DNA of 64,000 nt, from NCBI GenBank assembly GCA_027924585.1, contig BSBM01001024.1, forward strand, positions 5,456,001-5,520,000, written 5' to 3'. This document shows positions 11,876 to 22,374 of this stretch, piece by piece. The notes beneath the pieces are model-generated. The model had not been told where the DNA came from and did not search any database. It saw only the letters and a program-made list of their open reading frames with translations. The DNA is from Larix kaempferi (Eukaryota; Streptophyta; Pinopsida; Pinales; Pinaceae). Position numbers and translations under genes: made by a program. How positions within the stretch are numbered: position 1 is the stretch's first letter; each line of letters starts with the position of its first letter.

Positions 11876-12010
11876 GTTTGCCCTAGATTCCAAATCCCGC
11901 CATCGCCGGTCGCCGCCCATACTGCACATCACGGATTCACGCGTCTTTCCAGGAAAACAGAATCCCAACGATACATCAGTGTGTTGGAAAATAGAAACCC
12001 AAAGACACCA

Positions 12011-12024
12011 CTGTTCGATATAGG
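12011..12024. repeat. Putative LINE target-site duplication, right copy
   Basis: CTGTTCGATATAGG is the partner of 4185-4198. It lies 225 bp upstream of the NMD3 start codon, so the LINE would have landed in the NMD3 promoter or 5' leader. Confidence 0.5.
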
Positions 12025-12096
12025 TTGAGGAGCGAGAAAGCATATCTCCCTTTACATTGTTTATGTGATACAGTCAGGGTTTTGTCGTCAAATTCA

Positions 12097-12104
12097 AAAC
12101 CCTA
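12097..12104 (+). promoter_or_regulatory. Telo-box AAACCCTA in NMD3 leader
   Basis: AAACCCTA lies 145 bp upstream of the NMD3 start codon and on the host side of the putative LINE target site. The motif is typical of plant ribosome-biogenesis promoters and leaders, which fits NMD3 function. I saw no clear site II (TGGGCY) partner. Confidence 0.45.
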
Positions 12105-12248
12105 TCAGAAGAAGCTAGCAGATTTCAAACACAAACATTCCTTGGAAGGAGTGGAAGCGAATACATAGCAGAGGTAAGAGATCTGATCAAGTCTCGAGAT
12201 AGCTGTTAAACTTTTGTTTTGAGTGTTTATTTGTGGAAAAGTGTAGAA

Positions 12249-13790
12249 ATGGCCGATGGTGCAATGGCCGATATGTTTACAGTACAGCAGACCGTGGGTC
12301 GAGTACTGTGCTGTATCTGCGGTATTTCCATGCCACCCAATGCAGCAAACATGTGTGTTAATTGTATACGAAACCAAGTTGATATCACAGAAGGTCTACA
12401 AAAAAACGTAACAATCCTTCATTGCCCTGAATGTAATTCTTACTTACAGCCCCCCAAAACATGGATAAAAGCCCAGTTAGAATCCAAGGAACTCTTAACA
12501 TTTTGCATTAAGAGGCTCAAGAATTTGAACAAGGTTAGGCTTGTACATGCCGAATTCATATGGACTGAACCCCATTCAAAGCGAATCAAGGTCAAGTTGA
12601 AAATACAGAAGGAAGTTCTCAATGGGGCTATATTAGAACAGGCCTACGTTGTTGAATATGTTCAACAAGATCATATGTGTGAACACTGTACAAGGGTTCA
12701 GTCCAACCCAGATCAGTATGTGGCTGTTGTGCAATTAAGGCAGCATGTTAGCCATAGGAGAACGTTTTTCTATCTGGAACAGTTGATTCTCAAGCACGGG
12801 GCAGCTTCTCAGGCAGTCAACGTTAAACAAGTGCACGAGGGTGTTGATTTTTTCTTTGCTAACAGAAGTCATGCATCCAAGTTTGTGATCTTTCTGGGCA
12901 ATGTGGTGCCCATTTTGAATCGCAGCGATAAACAGCTTGTATCTCAGGATTCAAAGAGCAATACATACAATTATAAGTACACTTTCTCTGTTCAGATTTG
13001 CCCTATTTGCAAGGAGGATTTGATTTGCCTCCCTTCAAAGGTTGCGGCGAGCTTGGGCAACTTGGGTCCCATTGTTTTGTGCACAAAAGTGAGTACCAAT
13101 ATTATGCTGCTTGACCCATTTACTTCGAGGCATGCTTTCATGGACGCAAATCAGTATTGGAGGGTTCCTTTTAAGCCCCTTCTTTCAAACAGGCAGTTGG
13201 TTGAATATATTGTATTGGATATTGAAGTTGAGATTGGTTTGACTACTGTGGGTGGTATGAAGTATTCATTGGCAGAGGCGCAGATAGCTCGTGTTTCAGA
13301 CTTTGGAAAGAATGACACAATTTTTACTGTGAAAACTCATCTGGGCCATCTTTTGAATCCCGGTGACTATGCTCTTGGTTTCGATCTCTATGGTGCAAAT
13401 ACTAATGATATGGAGTTGGACAAGTACAAAGGACTTGATCTTCCAGATGTGGTTTTGGTGAAGAAAAGTTATGAAGAGAAGCGCCAGAAGAAGCGGGGCA
13501 AGCCTCGGCCTTGGAAGCTTAAGGCTTTGCCCATGGAGGTTGAACCATCTTCCAGAGGCAGAATGGAGGAGGGGAAAGAAGAAGAGGACTTTGAAAAGTT
13601 TTTGGATGAGCTGGAGGAAGACCAGGAGATGCGATCCAAGATTGCATTGTACAGAAATGAAAATTATCAGCAAGTGGATACAGCATCTATGACAGATGGT
13701 GAAGATGTTCCTTCAGTACCTTTGCATGAGTTGCTTGGTGATCTTACACTTGAGGATGCTGAGCACGAAGATGAAGAAATGGAAGGCTAA
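12249..13790 (+). CDS. NMD3: 60S ribosomal subunit export adaptor NMD3
   Basis: NMD3 binds the nearly mature 60S subunit and carries it through the nuclear pore via the CRM1/XPO1 exportin. The ORF is open from 12219, but I choose the ATG at 12249 because plant homologues begin just before the FTVQQT-type segment; this gives 513 residues, the usual plant length, in one exon. Paired Cys motifs at the N-terminus (CCICG, CVNC, CPEC) and later CEHC and CPIC match the zinc-binding region. Conserved blocks include ESKELLTFCIKRLKNLNK, VHAEFIWTEPHSKRIKVKL and QLRQHVSHRRTFFYLEQLIL. A basic stretch near residue 415-435 (EEKRQKKRGKPRPWKLK) can serve as nuclear localisation signal, and PLHELLGDLTL near the C-terminus fits a leucine-rich export signal in an acidic tail. 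No break is seen. This is the only clearly intact single-copy host gene here. Confidence 0.97.
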   Translation: MADGAMADMFTVQQTVGRVLCCICGISMPPNAANMCVNCIRNQVDITEGLQKNVTILHCPECNSYLQPPKTWIKAQLESKELLTFCIKRLKNLNKVRLVHAEFIWTEPHSKRIKVKLKIQKEVLNGAILEQAYVVEYVQQDHMCEHCTRVQSNPDQYVAVVQLRQHVSHRRTFFYLEQLILKHGAASQAVNVKQVHEGVDFFFANRSHASKFVIFLGNVVPILNRSDKQLVSQDSKSNTYNYKYTFSVQICPICKEDLICLPSKVAASLGNLGPIVLCTKVSTNIMLLDPFTSRHAFMDANQYWRVPFKPLLSNRQLVEYIVLDIEVEIGLTTVGGMKYSLAEAQIARVSDFGKNDTIFTVKTHLGHLLNPGDYALGFDLYGANTNDMELDKYKGLDLPDVVLVKKSYEEKRQKKRGKPRPWKLKALPMEVEPSSRGRMEEGKEEEDFEKFLDELEEDQEMRSKIALYRNENYQQVDTASMTDGEDVPSVPLHELLGDLTLEDAEHEDEEMEG

Positions 13791-15457
13791 TTGTGAAAAC
13801 AGATTTCAGATGACTGTTGTGTGACATGGACCATTTTTTTATACTGTTAAACTGTGTGGACAATTTGCATCTTGCAAAGGTTAATTCTAGATTTGAGGCA
13901 TGTGAGAATTTTTTCTTACTGTGAGACCCATGTAAGTATTCTATTGTGTTTTTCGTGTTATATTATATTCCTTAGCAGATAACTATAAGTGAACACATTT
14001 TAGAATTCAAGGGTATATGTCGTAGTTTCAGTTGAGACATCAAATCTTAGAGTGATTATTACACTTTGCATGGTTTCGTCTTGTATGAATTATCTACAAG
14101 CACCAGAAACTGACTTTTTGCACAAAGTGATAACAGCCATGGAAACAGTCTAGTAGTATCTGAACTAGGAAAACTCAAGCACTCTAGAATAGCTAGAAGG
14201 CTGCTATTTTTCAGAACTATTATAGTGTTTCAAGATTTTCTTCAATTGAAAAGAGAGTGGGCCCAATTTTTCCATTGAGGTGAAATAATGGTTTGTTCTG
14301 TGTTGATCATGTGTTTCAGTCCAAGTCCCTATCCTTGTATCTTGATTGCCAAATATGAAATACTTGTTCCATTTTGTATCTATATTTATGGAATTCTGGA
14401 TGGAGGTTCCATTCAGACAATGTTTCCTGAAAGATGAAAAACTTATCAGTTGTGACCAAGTGGATAGTTCAGCTACTGCATGATCTTGGCCGGATGTTTT
14501 CATGTTGAAAGGGTTTTTTCTTCAGCAGCAATCTGCCCATGCAATTCACTTGATCATGTTTTTGGCCTTGACCATTTAGGAGCATCTCTTTCTAAAAAAA
14601 ATGACCGTTGTAGTGATAAACATCATCTTTTACAGTGCTCTTGAAATAATTTCCTATAATATTTCGCATCGCTGTTTTCAGCTATTGCATGTTAATCATA
14701 TGTTGAAATTGTTTGGTTTGAGATCAGGCAGTATGTTAATTATATTTTATAAAGAGAAAGTATTGCCTAATATTATCAGTGTGAAGTGTTATAAAGGCTG
14801 CTGATGGCCCATGGATGCTAGTATTTTTGAGATACTGCATCTGTGGGAAAATGAACTTGAAATCTGAGCACTGAATCCTTTGCAGATGTGATTTTTTTTC
14901 CCTATTCTTCATATTGTTGCACTGGTCAGTGATTACATGAACTTCTGTTTTTATATTCTCCTACTAACATAATGGTTGATTGATTTTGGTGTGAATATGC
15001 TTGTTGCTCATTCTCCCCCCTCCCTTTGTGCAAAAAAAAATCTCTCACTGGCAGTACTCTGCAGTGCTCCTTTCACATGCTGTCCTAAAAAATGCCCATT
15101 AGTTGTATATGCCTAAAATCTGTCTTGGAATTGTTTCTGTGACATAAATATCTTTCTATACAAAAAACAATTCCATATTAGTTGAGAGAAGTGGCCCACA
15201 ACAACATATAAGCTCCAATATACCATAATCCTTATGTTAATGGGGGCAGCAACAAGGGAGTGGTGCCTCATACTAACATGATGGGTTGATTGGTTGTGGT
15301 GTGAATATGTTTGTTGCTCATCCTTCCCCCCCACTGTGCAAAAATAAAAAAAGTTCACTGGCAGTACCCTATAGTTCCCCTTACACGCCTTCCTTAAAAA
15401 TGCCCATAACTAAGTTGGATATGCCTAAAGTTTAGAGAACCATTTCCTCAAAGCACA
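13791..15457. other. NMD3 3' flank and intergenic DNA
   Basis: AT-rich sequence without a supported gene. The NMD3 3' UTR must lie in the first few hundred bases, but I see no clear AATAAA signal. A diverged direct repeat of about 155 bp occurs at 14967-15118 and 15274-15431. The second copy ends just before the first ATG of the next ORF. Confidence 0.6.
14967..15431. repeat. Diverged direct repeat, 2 x ~155 bp
   Basis: Copies at about 14967-15118 and 15274-15431 share a GTGTGAATATG(C/T)TTGTTGCTCAT phrase, a C-run, CACTGGCAGTAC and a TATGCCTAAA end, with roughly four-fifths of positions matching by eye. The copies flank about 155 bp of other sequence. Confidence 0.65.
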
Positions 15458-16441
15458 ATGGCATTTAACGAGGAAGAACTAGTTAGGTTTTATAGAGAGT
15501 GCAGTCCAGAATCCAAGAATGAATTCTTCTCCAAAATCCTGAAACCTGGTCGATCTGTTGAAGGTCTTGTTTTTCCTTATAATGCAACCCTTTTCAAAGA
15601 GGATGTACAGTTGAGTTGATTTTATCCCCGATGAATCAAATTATTGGTCTTGACAATGATAAATTTCTTGTTGAAATCATGTTAGGTTTCCTTATGAAAG
15701 TCAGTCTGTCAGAATCCAGTCAATTTTGCCTGTATTAAGTTTGATGGATTCCTGGCTGAAGTTATCCATGCTCAACTAGTGAATTTCGACATTTTGAAGC
15801 ATTTCAGATATAATACATATCTCTTAAATATGTTCATATTCTCTAATCAAGAAGAATTGGAAGCTTTGGATTCAACAATTTTTTTAGATCTTTCAGTCCT
15901 CTCCTTTGAGGCTAAGAAGCTCAATATGTTTGATTTCATCAACAAGGTTGTGTCTAGAGTTTACAAAGTTATTTTTGATGCTGAATTGCCAAGAGTTTTA
16001 GAAGAGTTGAAAACCACGTTGCATTTTACTCCAGATACTAGGACAGGGGACTGGTTCTTATATAGAGATCATACTATTGTCAAATTTTATGGGTTCACTG
16101 ATGATCCATATATCTTACCAGCTTTTATGACTCCTAGAGTGTTTTCTCTTGAATTTTCTAGACAAAAAATTCATTCAAAGAAGGAACAGTTCTTGAGTTT
16201 CAGAAAGTCATCTGACTTGAAATACCCATTCAAGATAGGTACATTTGTCATTAAAGGAAAGTCAACTCTTACTATAGTAGAGGAGTTGTTGAAAGTTTTA
16301 AATTTTCAGAAGGAAAATAATATGAGATATGACCTTCATCACATCATATTACAAAGAAGACAACAAAACAAAAATGCTGCTTTTGAACACCAGGTGGTAG
16401 AAGAGTTAGACAAGATTGCAAATCTACTAAGTTTTTATTAG
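15458..16441 (+). pseudogene. Unknown cassette ORF A (~328 codons), frameshifted
   Basis: First of three successive plus-strand ORFs. It opens with an ATG at 15458 (MAFNEEELVRFYRECSPES), runs 53 codons to a TGA at 15617, appears to continue in another frame (MNQIIGLDNDKFLVEIMLGF near 15630-15700), and returns to the first frame near 15720, from where it is open to the TAG at 16439. Two frameshifts would restore one protein of about 328 residues, so I call it a recently broken gene. The part after 15720 is rich in Phe, Leu and Lys with no transmembrane segment or Cys motif. I do not recognise the family. Its close spacing to ORF B (117 bp) and same direction suggest one element or transcription unit. 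Confidence 0.6.
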
Positions 16442-16558
16442 AGCTAGCAAATATCAGATGATTGAAATACATACAAAATAAGTTCTCTTGCACTACAAAT
16501 ACAAACTCCATCCAAGACATAAGATACAATTAAAAAAACTGCTTCAGAAATCACCATC

Positions 16559-18313
16559 ATGGATATTGATGAAGAACCCTCTAGCAAAAGGATCAAGCTT
16601 GACCAAGAGAAGGATGTTGTTTGTTTAGGAGAACAAAGCTTGTGAAATCCAAAAGAGAATGTTTTGCCCCGACAACTTTTTGTGCATTTACAACAGTACT
16701 CATACTCAGAAGTCCAAGATGTTGGATCAAGTTCTAAATATAAGTCCAAGGCTGGCTTGATTTCACATTACACATGGAAGGAAAAACAATTTTGTGAAGA
16801 AATGCATAGATTGCTTCCACAGGTCCATCAATTATCAAAAGATAAGATTTCATTAGCTATTGTCAAATACCAAGAAAGGAACATTATGAATATTGCCATC
16901 GCAAGTGAAGATAAGGTGTCAGATATGGAAGTTAGAGTAGATCAGATTGATGTCCCTGATAAAATTTGTTTCCACAAGCAAGCAACTGATATGATCCATG
17001 CTGATATTCTACAAGCCACTCTAAATGTTTTAAAATTGCAAGCAAAGGTAGAGAAATTAGAAAGTCAATTGAAGCAGGAAAAAGCAGAAAATAAGGCATG
17101 GCAAACATAGATTAAAAAACTACAACAAGATATTGTTGCTTTAGGGGTAGATCCTAATGTGCAACATATTAAAAGTCTTCTTGATGAAAAAGAGAATACC
17201 ATTTAAGCACTTAAGAAGAAATTGAAGGTCCCAAGAACTCAACATGTTCAAGCATCAGAATTGGCAGCATTACAACAAGAAAAAGATCTTATCAACCAAG
17301 AAAAGATGAATTATAAGGCCAAGGTCTTGCAGCTAGAAAATGAGAAACAAGATTGGGAAAAGGAAAGAGCTGAATTGTTGTCCAAAGTTGTTACTACAAG
17401 TTCAAGTCAAGTGGAAACATCATCAACAGAAGAGCTAACAAAGGCCATGTCACAAATAGATTTGAAGGATGTGGAAATTAAAGGGATGAAAGAAGAAAAT
17501 GAAAAACTCAAACAGGAAATGGTCCAGAAAGACCAAAGAAAAAAATAAACTCAAAGTGAAAATAGGCTGGCACAAGAGAAAAATGATAAGCTAAAAGCAC
17601 AATTGACTAGAAAAATACCTCTACAAGGAGCAAAGAATCTCATCTGGGATTCATTGGCAGGGGATATTAAAAAATTCAGGGCCTATTTGATTTCCATTGA
17701 TGATAGAAATGTTATAGAAAATACAGCTCTGCAAAGATGCAAGGTCATAAATGAAACACTGGATAAAATACCTTTAGAGACAACTCAGAATGCAACCAAT
17801 TTCCTCAACACGCTAACCATTGCCGAGCTAAGGACTATGGGAATTAAAGACAGAACAACTCTTATCATCTGGTCCAGAAAGTTAATTGGAAAACATAATC
17901 ATGTGAAAAATGTACAAAGTAAGGTAGTGCAAATACTTCAAAATGTTCAGAGTTTTAAAAATAAGTTTAATTAGATTTTTTAGAAAGGGATACCTTCTTT
18001 TTGGTATGAAAATGGGAAGCTGATTCCTCAGGAACAATATCATAGTCTATTAATCCAAGTTCGTTTGGATCACACCAAGTTTGAGGACCTGGATAGATCA
18101 CTAAAAGGAGAGACAATTGCGGAAAAGTTGACAGATGACTTCGAGATTCTAAGTCAATTTAGAATGATTAAGTCAGACTTCCCCCCTATTTCATATGCAA
18201 TATGTGTGGAAGTGGAAGTATTAATTAAAGAAATGGTTGATTATGAGATTCCTTCCCAAAAGGAGTGGCAAGAAGTTGAAAAATATGGTAGAATTAAGTA
18301 TAGATTGCATTAA
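16559..18313 (+). pseudogene. Unknown cassette ORF B, ~584-codon coiled-coil protein
   Basis: One reading frame runs from the ATG at 16559 to the TAA at 18311, broken only by six in-frame stops (TGA 16643, TAG 17108, TAA 17204, TAA 17546, TAG 17972, TAG 17981) and no frameshift. The N-terminus is acidic followed by a basic nuclear-signal-like SSKRIKLD. Codons about 150-350 are a long heptad-rich coiled coil (for example LQAKVEKLESQLKQEK and ASELAALQQEKDLINQEK). The C-terminal quarter looks globular (FWYENGKLIPQEQYH; KSDFPPISYAI). Every stop could come from one C-to-T change in a Gln or Arg codon. The function is unknown; a structural or gag-like role is possible, but I see no knuckle, protease or polymerase. 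Confidence 0.65.
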
Positions 18314-18712
18314 TGAAGACAGTTTGAGAAATCGTGGCCAATCATTAATATCCTGATAACCATCCGACAAAATTTGACAACTCACTAAAAGGTCGGGTTG
18401 GATCTATCTTTCAGTTAAATGAAAGCATGCAGAAGACAACTAACATCGATGAATAAACACAACTCCAGTTTTTTAGGCATAGAAATCTCATATATGCTAT
18501 TTTTGTGAGCAATTAGTTAGGTTTTTTCTCTGAGAATATTTGTATATATTTCAAGTTTCGAAATGTAAGAAGGGTTGTATTTTGGAAGAAACAACTATCT
18601 TGTGTACTGTAACTTCAGTTTTGAGATTAATAAAATTTGCAGAGAGCAGAAGTTCAAAACATTTCCAAAATAGACATCCGTGTGCTATTATTTTCCAGTC
18701 TGTAATTTCCTT

Positions 18713-18820
18713 ATGTGAATGTTATTTCTCGTGTATTTCCATCCGTTGTTATTTCTTCATATCTGAGTGAAAATCATGTGAATGTTATTTCCTGTGTATT
18801 TCCATCTGTTGTTATTTCTT
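18713..18820. repeat. Short tandem repeat, 2 x ~45 bp
   Basis: Units at 18713-18756 and 18776-18820 share ATGTGAATGTTATTTC followed by GTGTATTTCCATC and GTTGTTATTTCTT, with two or three differences. They lie in the spacer between ORF B and ORF C. An AATAAA lies upstream near 18630. Confidence 0.75.
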
Positions 18821-18861
18821 CTTTCATAGCCAATGAGAATTTCTGAGTGATAACACCCTCG

Positions 18862-19293
18862 ATGAGACCTATTTTAAGATCACGAAAGAGATCTTTCCTA
18901 GTATTTAAACTAGAGTCTCAAAGTTGGGACCGTTACTCTGAGTACTATGATGAAAAAAAAAGCTCAATCCCAAATGAACAATGCATAAGGTATTTAACAT
19001 TTAATGAGAAAAAGTATATCTATGTAGTGCACACATCTGTTTATAGGTATGTAAAATGATGGCAACTTCAATCAATCCCAATCTTTGGACTACATGGAGG
19101 TAGGGTAGCCTAACCCATGCAATTTAGACAACCGTATGGGTTTGGACATGTTTTCCAATCACAACTAGTTCTTTTTTTCCAAAAAGAACAAGAATGTGTC
19201 GATCTCAAGCCATTTTGTAGTTTATGTTTCCACAGACATCCCAATGATGCATGTGATTATAAGTGGGGTGATCCAACATATTTTGAGGAATGA
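18862..19293 (+). pseudogene. Unknown cassette ORF C (~143 codons), Cys/His-rich
   Basis: The frame starts at the ATG at 18862 (MRPILRSRKRSFLVFKLE) and remains open to a TGA at 19291 except for stops at 19057 (TGA) and 19111 (TAA). After the second stop the protein reads on plausibly, ending in a Cys/His cluster, CSLCFHRHPNDACDY, that could bind zinc. The N-terminus is strongly basic. It is the third ORF in the same direction after ORFs A and B, 548 bp beyond ORF B. I do not recognise it. The continuing sense across both stops, again explicable by C-to-T changes, argues that it is real but dead. Confidence 0.45.
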
Positions 19294-20300
19294 GAAGGCT
19301 AATTTGAAAGACAAACTTGCTAACATTGCTTGGGAGTAGTATGTGGTGGACAAGGAAGTAAATTTCTGATATTTATACTAAAAAATATGATAGTATTCCA
19401 GTATTCTATGATTGTGTGCTCATATAAGTATGTCTGCTCAGAAAGCATCCCAATGAATTTAGCAATACTCAACAATAATATTTAGTCCAACATATCATAT
19501 TTTAAGCATACATCAAAGTGGCTAGGGCATGCACAAATAAAATAACAGCCAACCAATGCAGCCGATGGCTCAGAAACTACTATATTAAGCTATAATAGTA
19601 AGGCTTCAAATGGTGAGTTTTCCTAAACTAATTTAGATGCCCCATATATTATGAGATTTGAGGAAGAAATCACTACTTGCTCCATGATCAGAGATGTTTA
19701 GCTTTATGCACGCACAAGCTTATCATTCACAAACAAAAGGTCTTGAGGGACCTTTCCAGATCCTAAGCTATTAGGTTCACCACCTTTGTTTTGGCCTATC
19801 TCAGTGATTGTAGGCACTAAACACTGCAAATTTCTCAGCCACAGAAAAAGCATTCCCTTCTAAGGAACACGTGGAAGAAAAATATATAATCCTTGGCTCT
19901 TGAAAGCTAATGGGTAGACCTAATACTTATGATTTTGTTTTTATAATGTGGTGAATTTGTGAACACCTTCTCCCTAGTACCACAATCACTCCATCACCCA
20001 TGGTGAATCTAAGGTTAATGGAATAATTGATTAGAAGGACATTGAGTTATTAGAAAAGTGCACTTGTTAACCTTTCCATGTATTATTTGATGGTATTTAT
20101 CTTAGTTGTACATTGTTGGGGCCTTCTAGAGCTAACACCCTAGACAGATTGCATGGTCTAACACTTGGATTGAGTTGTTTTGATGATGACCAAGCCACAT
20201 TTGAGGAGATCCCTCCACATATTTGGAGGCACACATGGCTTCCTATTGGGCATTATTAAGGGTACATTTCTCTTGGATCCTTCACATGTTCCATGTTGAA
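19294..20300. other. AT-rich intergenic DNA, nothing recognised
   Basis: No open frame of note, repeat unit or RNA gene is visible. A TGTTGGGGCC string at 20114 resembles an LTR start, but no matching end could be proved. Confidence 0.5.
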
Positions 20301-20309
20301 TGCTAGGAT

Positions 20310-20555
20310 ATGGACATCATTAGTGTCACTGCAATTAGATTTGACCTTTTCAGTGTTTAATATTTATGGTCCTTATGTTGATAGACATGTATTTTGTGAA
20401 TGTTTTTGTTAGCTTTTGGGGTTACTTCAAAAGTGTTTACACCATTGTGTTCAGTCTTTTGGATTTCACTGTCTAATGTGGGGTGCATGGTGTGTTGATT
20501 ACCCTTGATTATAAAATGATGGGCACACACATTAGAGACAGTTCACTCATGAATT
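20310..20555 (+). pseudogene. LINE endonuclease fragment
   Basis: In one plus-strand frame the sequence reads LTFSVFNIYGPYVDRHVF, the IYGPY block of plant L1-type endonucleases, followed after stops by LDFTV and a weak continuation. It is strongly decayed. It is in the same orientation as the RT-proximal LINE fragment at 22249-22374. In an intact ORF2 these parts lie about 0.7 kb apart, but here about 1.9 kb, so some 1.2 kb seems to have been inserted between them. Confidence 0.5.
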
Positions 20556-21283
20556 GTTAGGCCTTGTCTTGATACTTAGGTGACACACTTCCTTGGAGCA
20601 TTGGAGACATACATGGTATGATGGCATTCTTCATGACGCACACATGGAGAGGTTGGTTGCTTGGCCATCTTGGAGTAGAGCATTGAGCCCTAGATGGCAT
20701 GGGGACACTGAAACTTTCTAAAGGAGAACTTAGCCCTGTACCCTTGCTTGTTGGACATGCATGCCTTGGAGCTTGACATATGCCACTTACAGTTGGAGTG
20801 CTTCACACGTTGGCCTATCCAATGTATAGGTTGCTCGTAGTGGATTATGTCCACTTCTTATTGCTGGCCTCCCTCACCTTTCCTATAGATAAAGGGAGGA
20901 GATGTGAAAACAAGAGCATGCTAGGCTATTTGTACTCTTCTTCATTTGTACCCTAAGAAGACAAGGGAAACCAGGGTTTGGGATATAAACCCTAAAGGAG
21001 TAGAGGCAACAATTGATTTAGTAGTTCTTATGAGAGAAGAAGCCTTGGGAAGTGTGCCCTAAAGGGATGAAACTTTTTGAATTGAAGTACACTTGTTCAA
21101 TATCTATTTTCTTGGGTTTCCTTGTGAATTACATTGAAAAGAAGTGAAGTATTTGTTGCTCTAATTTAATATTCATATTTATCCTAATGCTGAAATTTCA
21201 CAGGAAATAGATATGGAAAACCCTCAAGGTTGAGGTGAAATTTGTGAATTTGCAATAAAAGTCAAATTCTCAAAATTTCCACA

Positions 21284-21295
21284 TGGTATCAAAGC
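21284..21295 (+). other. Copia-type primer-binding-site-like sequence
   Basis: TGGTATCAAAGC follows a CA and matches the initiator-tRNA-Met primer site TGGTATCAGAGC at all but one base. The sequence to the left would then be an LTR ending at 21283, starting perhaps at 20556 (TGTTAGG) or 20114 (TGTTGGGG). No coding region of the element follows, so this is a remnant that probably interrupted the LINE fragment around it. Confidence 0.45.
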
Positions 21296-22248
21296 TGATT
21301 TGATTGAGATCACTCTCTATGTGAAAGAGGGAGTCATGTGTTTCATTTTTTTTGTACTTGGGACAAGTGCTTAACCTAGTACAGGTTTATTGAGTGTGCA
21401 AGCCTAGTGTGCTTGGGAGAAGTGCTTGAACCCTTGAAGGGTTGTTTTACTTTGTTTGTTTTTTTATTGTGCTTTGAGGTGCGATTTAAATTTCGAGGGA
21501 GTATTTCCCTTGGTCTTAGAAAGTGTGACACATTGATGGTGCTTCCCATTTTATACACTGGAAGTGCAAGCTACAAATGTGTTTGGAGGCAACTAAGATT
21601 TGAGAGCATGTTGAGAAAGAGATCACTGCACCTACTAATTTGAAACAGTTAGAAGTTTATGTTAATAAGGGCAAGGCAAAGATAATAATTCGTGATTAGA
21701 TGATCACTTGACCACTTGCATAGCAGAGAATATGTCCGGTAAGGTGATGAATGTGCTCGTGTATGCACTTGTGGGAAGCTACCTTTTGTCCAAAGTGTAT
21801 GCCCTCGTGAGAATCTACCTAATTATGAGAAGCTTTGCGATAGGTTTATTGGGGAGAGAAAGGGTATCAAAATGACTTGGTATGTTTTATTATCAAAAGT
21901 AGTAATGGAAAAAGAAAGAAAAAAAAGAAATTGGATTGGGGTTGGGGGCATCTCAAACCATTGTTCCAATCTTTCTTCAATTAGAAAAAGAAGAACAAAA
22001 GCCTCAAAGTGGAGGAAATATGAATCCTCAAGGTGAAGGATCAACTATGTTTCAATTCTTTTCAAATCACCAAAGGGTTAATAGGATTGTTATGGAGTGG
22101 TCAAAAGCTAAGTACAATACCTTAAAAAGGTATTAATGAAGTGGAATAAAATATAAGGTAGTTGTTTGTATAGGTCCTAAATGGTATATTTAATGAGGAA
22201 GATAAAACATAACTAAACCTTGAAGAAAATAAGAGGAATCCATTGAAA

Positions 22249-22374
22249 TGGGAGGAGGCCAAATGGATATTGAAGAGCAAAGTGATTTGGTTATCCCAAG
22301 AAGGTGAAAACACTAAAATTGTTCAAAACTATGCAAAGGGGAGACAAAACAGAAATATAATGTGGGGGGCCTAG
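22249..22374 (+). pseudogene. LINE ORF2 linker fragment
   Basis: Forty-one codons plus TAG read WEEAKWILKSKVIWLSQEGE then NTKIVQNYAKGRQNRN, the region between endonuclease and RT in plant L1 ORF2 (the KS-x-V-x-WL-x2-G-(D/E)-x-NTKFFH motif). Weak in-sense sequence precedes it from about 22090 (EWSKAKYNTLKRY). It is probably the same decayed LINE copy as 20310-20555. Confidence 0.65.

Larger units (their letters stand above)
4199..12010 (-). mobile_element. L1-type LINE retrotransposon, near full length
   Basis: A non-LTR retrotransposon lies on the minus strand with ORF1 (10884-8845), overlapping ORF2 (8848-4705), and a 3' region that ends in an 8-base T-run on the plus strand (4199-4206), read as a short poly(A) tail. 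The domain order endonuclease, RT, zf-RVT, RNase H is that of plant L1 elements. I place the ends by a 14-bp direct repeat, CTGTTTGATATAGG at 4185-4198 and CTGTTCGATATAGG at 12011-12024 (one mismatch), read as a target-site duplication. This makes the 5' UTR about 1.1 kb. The coding part is certain. The 5' end depends on that repeat and is an inference; a shorter element ending near 11.15 kb is the alternative. Confidence 0.8.

Noticed and set aside
15779-16441. Viral movement protein in cassette ORF A
   Set aside because: Length similar to 30K movement proteins, but I could not find their conserved motif or any companion viral polymerase.
20114-21283. Complete copia LTR of 1170 bp starting TGTTGGGG
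   Set aside because: The ends do not form an inverted repeat, and a LINE endonuclease fragment lies inside; the start may be 20556 instead. Only the primer-site-like end was kept.
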